NCBI GenBank assembly: GCA_910586175.1
Contig: CAJUIJ010000021.1
Location: 1-15,063, forward strand
DNA: 15,063 bases
Source of the DNA: an uncultured Muribaculaceae bacterium
GTDB lineage: Bacteria; Bacteroidota; Bacteroidia; Bacteroidales; Muribaculaceae
Direction of reading: 5' to 3'
The position numbers were made by a program, and so were the translations under genes. Within the stretch, counting starts at the first letter, position 1. Each line of letters begins with the position of its first letter. Shown piece by piece: positions 14,441 through 15,063 of this stretch. Below the pieces are notes generated by a model that was given only the letters and a program-made list of their open reading frames with translations, was not told the origin of the DNA and ran no database searches.

Positions 14441-14538
14441 TGGGCGAGCGATCTGCATCGCACCGCTCAACCCGCTACCCTTGCTTCGGTCAAGATCTGG
14501 GGGATTTCACGGGGAGCTGGTCGTGCAGGACTCACCCA
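14441..14538 (-). ncRNA. ffs: Small signal recognition particle RNA (4.5S-like)
   Basis: The 98-nt RNA can fold into one long hairpin. The ends UGGGUGAG (from 14538) and CUCGCCCA (to 14441) pair over 8 bp, followed by UGCA/UGCA and further helices. The distal part carries the SRP domain IV core pattern, CCCCCAG on one side and AGCAAGGG on the other, as in other small bacterial SRP RNAs. It should bind Ffh and direct nascent membrane and secreted proteins to FtsY. A perfect promoter ends 3 nt before the predicted 5' end. The apical loop reads UUGACC between UC and GA rather than a GGAA-type tetraloop. The call rests on pattern recognition and pairing. Confidence 0.88.
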
Positions 14539-14541
14539 CTG

Positions 14542-14572
14542 CAAAATTACAACTTTTTTCTGAATCTGCAAA
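14542..14572 (-). promoter_or_regulatory. Promoter of ffs-tRNA-Thr
   Basis: On the minus strand TTTG (14572-14569), 19 bp, then TAATTTTG (14549-14542) matches the Bacteroidetes promoter exactly. The predicted start is 14538-14537, precisely the 5' end expected from SRP RNA pairing. The -33 element lies inside the T-run of the upstream gene's terminator. Confidence 0.87.
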
Positions 14573-14627
14573 AAATTAAGCCCTCTCTTTCTACTTTTTT
14601 ATGTTAAAAAGCAGAAAAAGGGGGCTT
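14570..14627 (-). terminator. Terminator of the glycoside hydrolase gene
   Basis: Reading the minus strand, a 22-bp stem (14627-14606 with 14599-14578) has one mismatch and two G-U pairs, a 6-nt loop and an AATTTTTT tail (14577-14570). The plus-strand side also ends in a T-run, so it may work in both directions. It begins 14 bp after the stop at 14642. Confidence 0.92.
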
Positions 14628-14641
14628 TTTTAGGTATAGCA

Positions 14642-15063
14642 CTACCGCACACGGTCAACTACCACGCGATCTACAAGTGCACTGTTCACCTTGATGTTCA
14701 TATTCTCATCTTCGGGCAGATACTCCAGTTTCACAACGTGTTTGCCGGGTTGGAGCTCAACTTGCACACTGTTGCTCATGCCCCAGTCTTCCCAGTTGTT
14801 CACGCCGCGCTGGGGCATAACCACTGTGCCGGCTTTCTTGCCATCCACCATCAGCGTGCGTATCGCCGCTTTGTTCTCGGTGTTGACCGGGCCTTCTCCG
14901 TTGGCATAACGGAAACCGATAGCATAGACTCCCGGCTCATCTATGGTTATCTCCACATCCGGTGTTCCTTCACCGGTGTTTATACCCACAAATCCTGCTC
15001 CGTAAGCACCGCGAGGATCAAGCACCTGTCTGCCTAAAGTGGCTTCCTTACCCTCTCCGGGCA
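14642..15063 (-). CDS. C-terminus of a probable secreted glycoside hydrolase (carbohydrate-binding beta-sandwich)
   Basis: The frame is open to the window edge, so only the last 139 residues are visible and the true start lies outside; the GTG at 15025 is internal. The fragment has the look of a galactose-binding-like (CBM6/CBM35-type) domain: 'AYGAGFVGINTGEGTPDVEI', 'YAIGFRYANGEGPVNTENKA', 'IRTLMVDGKKAGTVVMPQRG', 'GKHVVKLEYL' and a final 'ALVDRVVVDRVR' strand. Similar modules end many Bacteroidales glycoside hydrolases (for example MGH1-like or glycogen-debranching-type enzymes), where they bind or position glycans. The catalytic part is not visible, so the enzyme family is inferred and uncertain. 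It ends at a strong terminator. Confidence 0.7.
   Translation of the reverse strand, partial: PGEGKEATLGRQVLDPRGAYGAGFVGINTGEGTPDVEITIDEPGVYAIGFRYANGEGPVNTENKAAIRTLMVDGKKAGTVVMPQRGVNNWEDWGMSNSVQVELQPGKHVVKLEYLPEDENMNIKVNSALVDRVVVDRVR

Overview
The window looks like chromosomal core DNA from a Bacteroidales bacterium, most likely a gut member of moderate-to-high GC such as the Muribaculaceae; the family is an inference. Four lines support this. Four promoters have the Bacteroidetes form (TTTG or TTG, 19-20 bp, TAnnTTTG). Shine-Dalgarno sequences are largely absent. The gene set is typical of the order: BspA-like LRR protein, TsaE, BirA, carboxynorspermidine-dehydrogenase-type enzyme, GH31, AcpP-FabF, GyrB. 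The SRP RNA is of the small type. No phage, IS element or CRISPR array was seen.

Layout. (1) 1-3212, minus strand: a compact run tsaE > birA > flippase-like membrane protein > small membrane protein > BspA-like LRR protein (truncated by the window edge). (2) 3408-7062, plus strand: a saccharopine/carboxynorspermidine dehydrogenase family enzyme followed 13 bp later by a secreted GH31 glycosidase. (3) 7063-7421: no gene; two convergent arrays of a degenerate 9-bp repeat that can fold into one 34-bp stem, then an inverted repeat, a promoter and a structured leader. (4) 7422-8933: acpP-fabF, closed by an intrinsic terminator. (5) 9001-11104: a perfect 20-bp palindrome, a strong promoter and gyrB, ending in a 21-bp perfect-stem bidirectional terminator. 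(6) 11211-14212, minus strand: DUF4286 protein > ruvC > folA > GT4 glycosyltransferase, converging on gyrB. (7) 14364-14538, minus strand: SRP RNA (ffs) and tRNA-Thr(UGU), 3 nt apart and apparently sharing one promoter. (8) 14642 to the window end, minus strand: C-terminus of a probable secreted glycoside hydrolase with its own terminator.

How it fits together. Most genes are housekeeping: t6A tRNA modification (TsaE), biotin loading of carboxylases (BirA), fatty-acid synthesis (AcpP, FabF), DNA topology (GyrB), recombination (RuvC), folate reduction (FolA), protein targeting (SRP RNA) and polyamine synthesis. The GH31 and the partial hydrolase reflect a glycan-degrading lifestyle.

I found no clearly new multi-gene system. 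The most interesting signals are non-coding: the ffs-tRNA-Thr tandem, the convergent 9-bp repeats, the palindrome before gyrB, the leader of acpP, and a promoter that would make the folA mRNA essentially leaderless.
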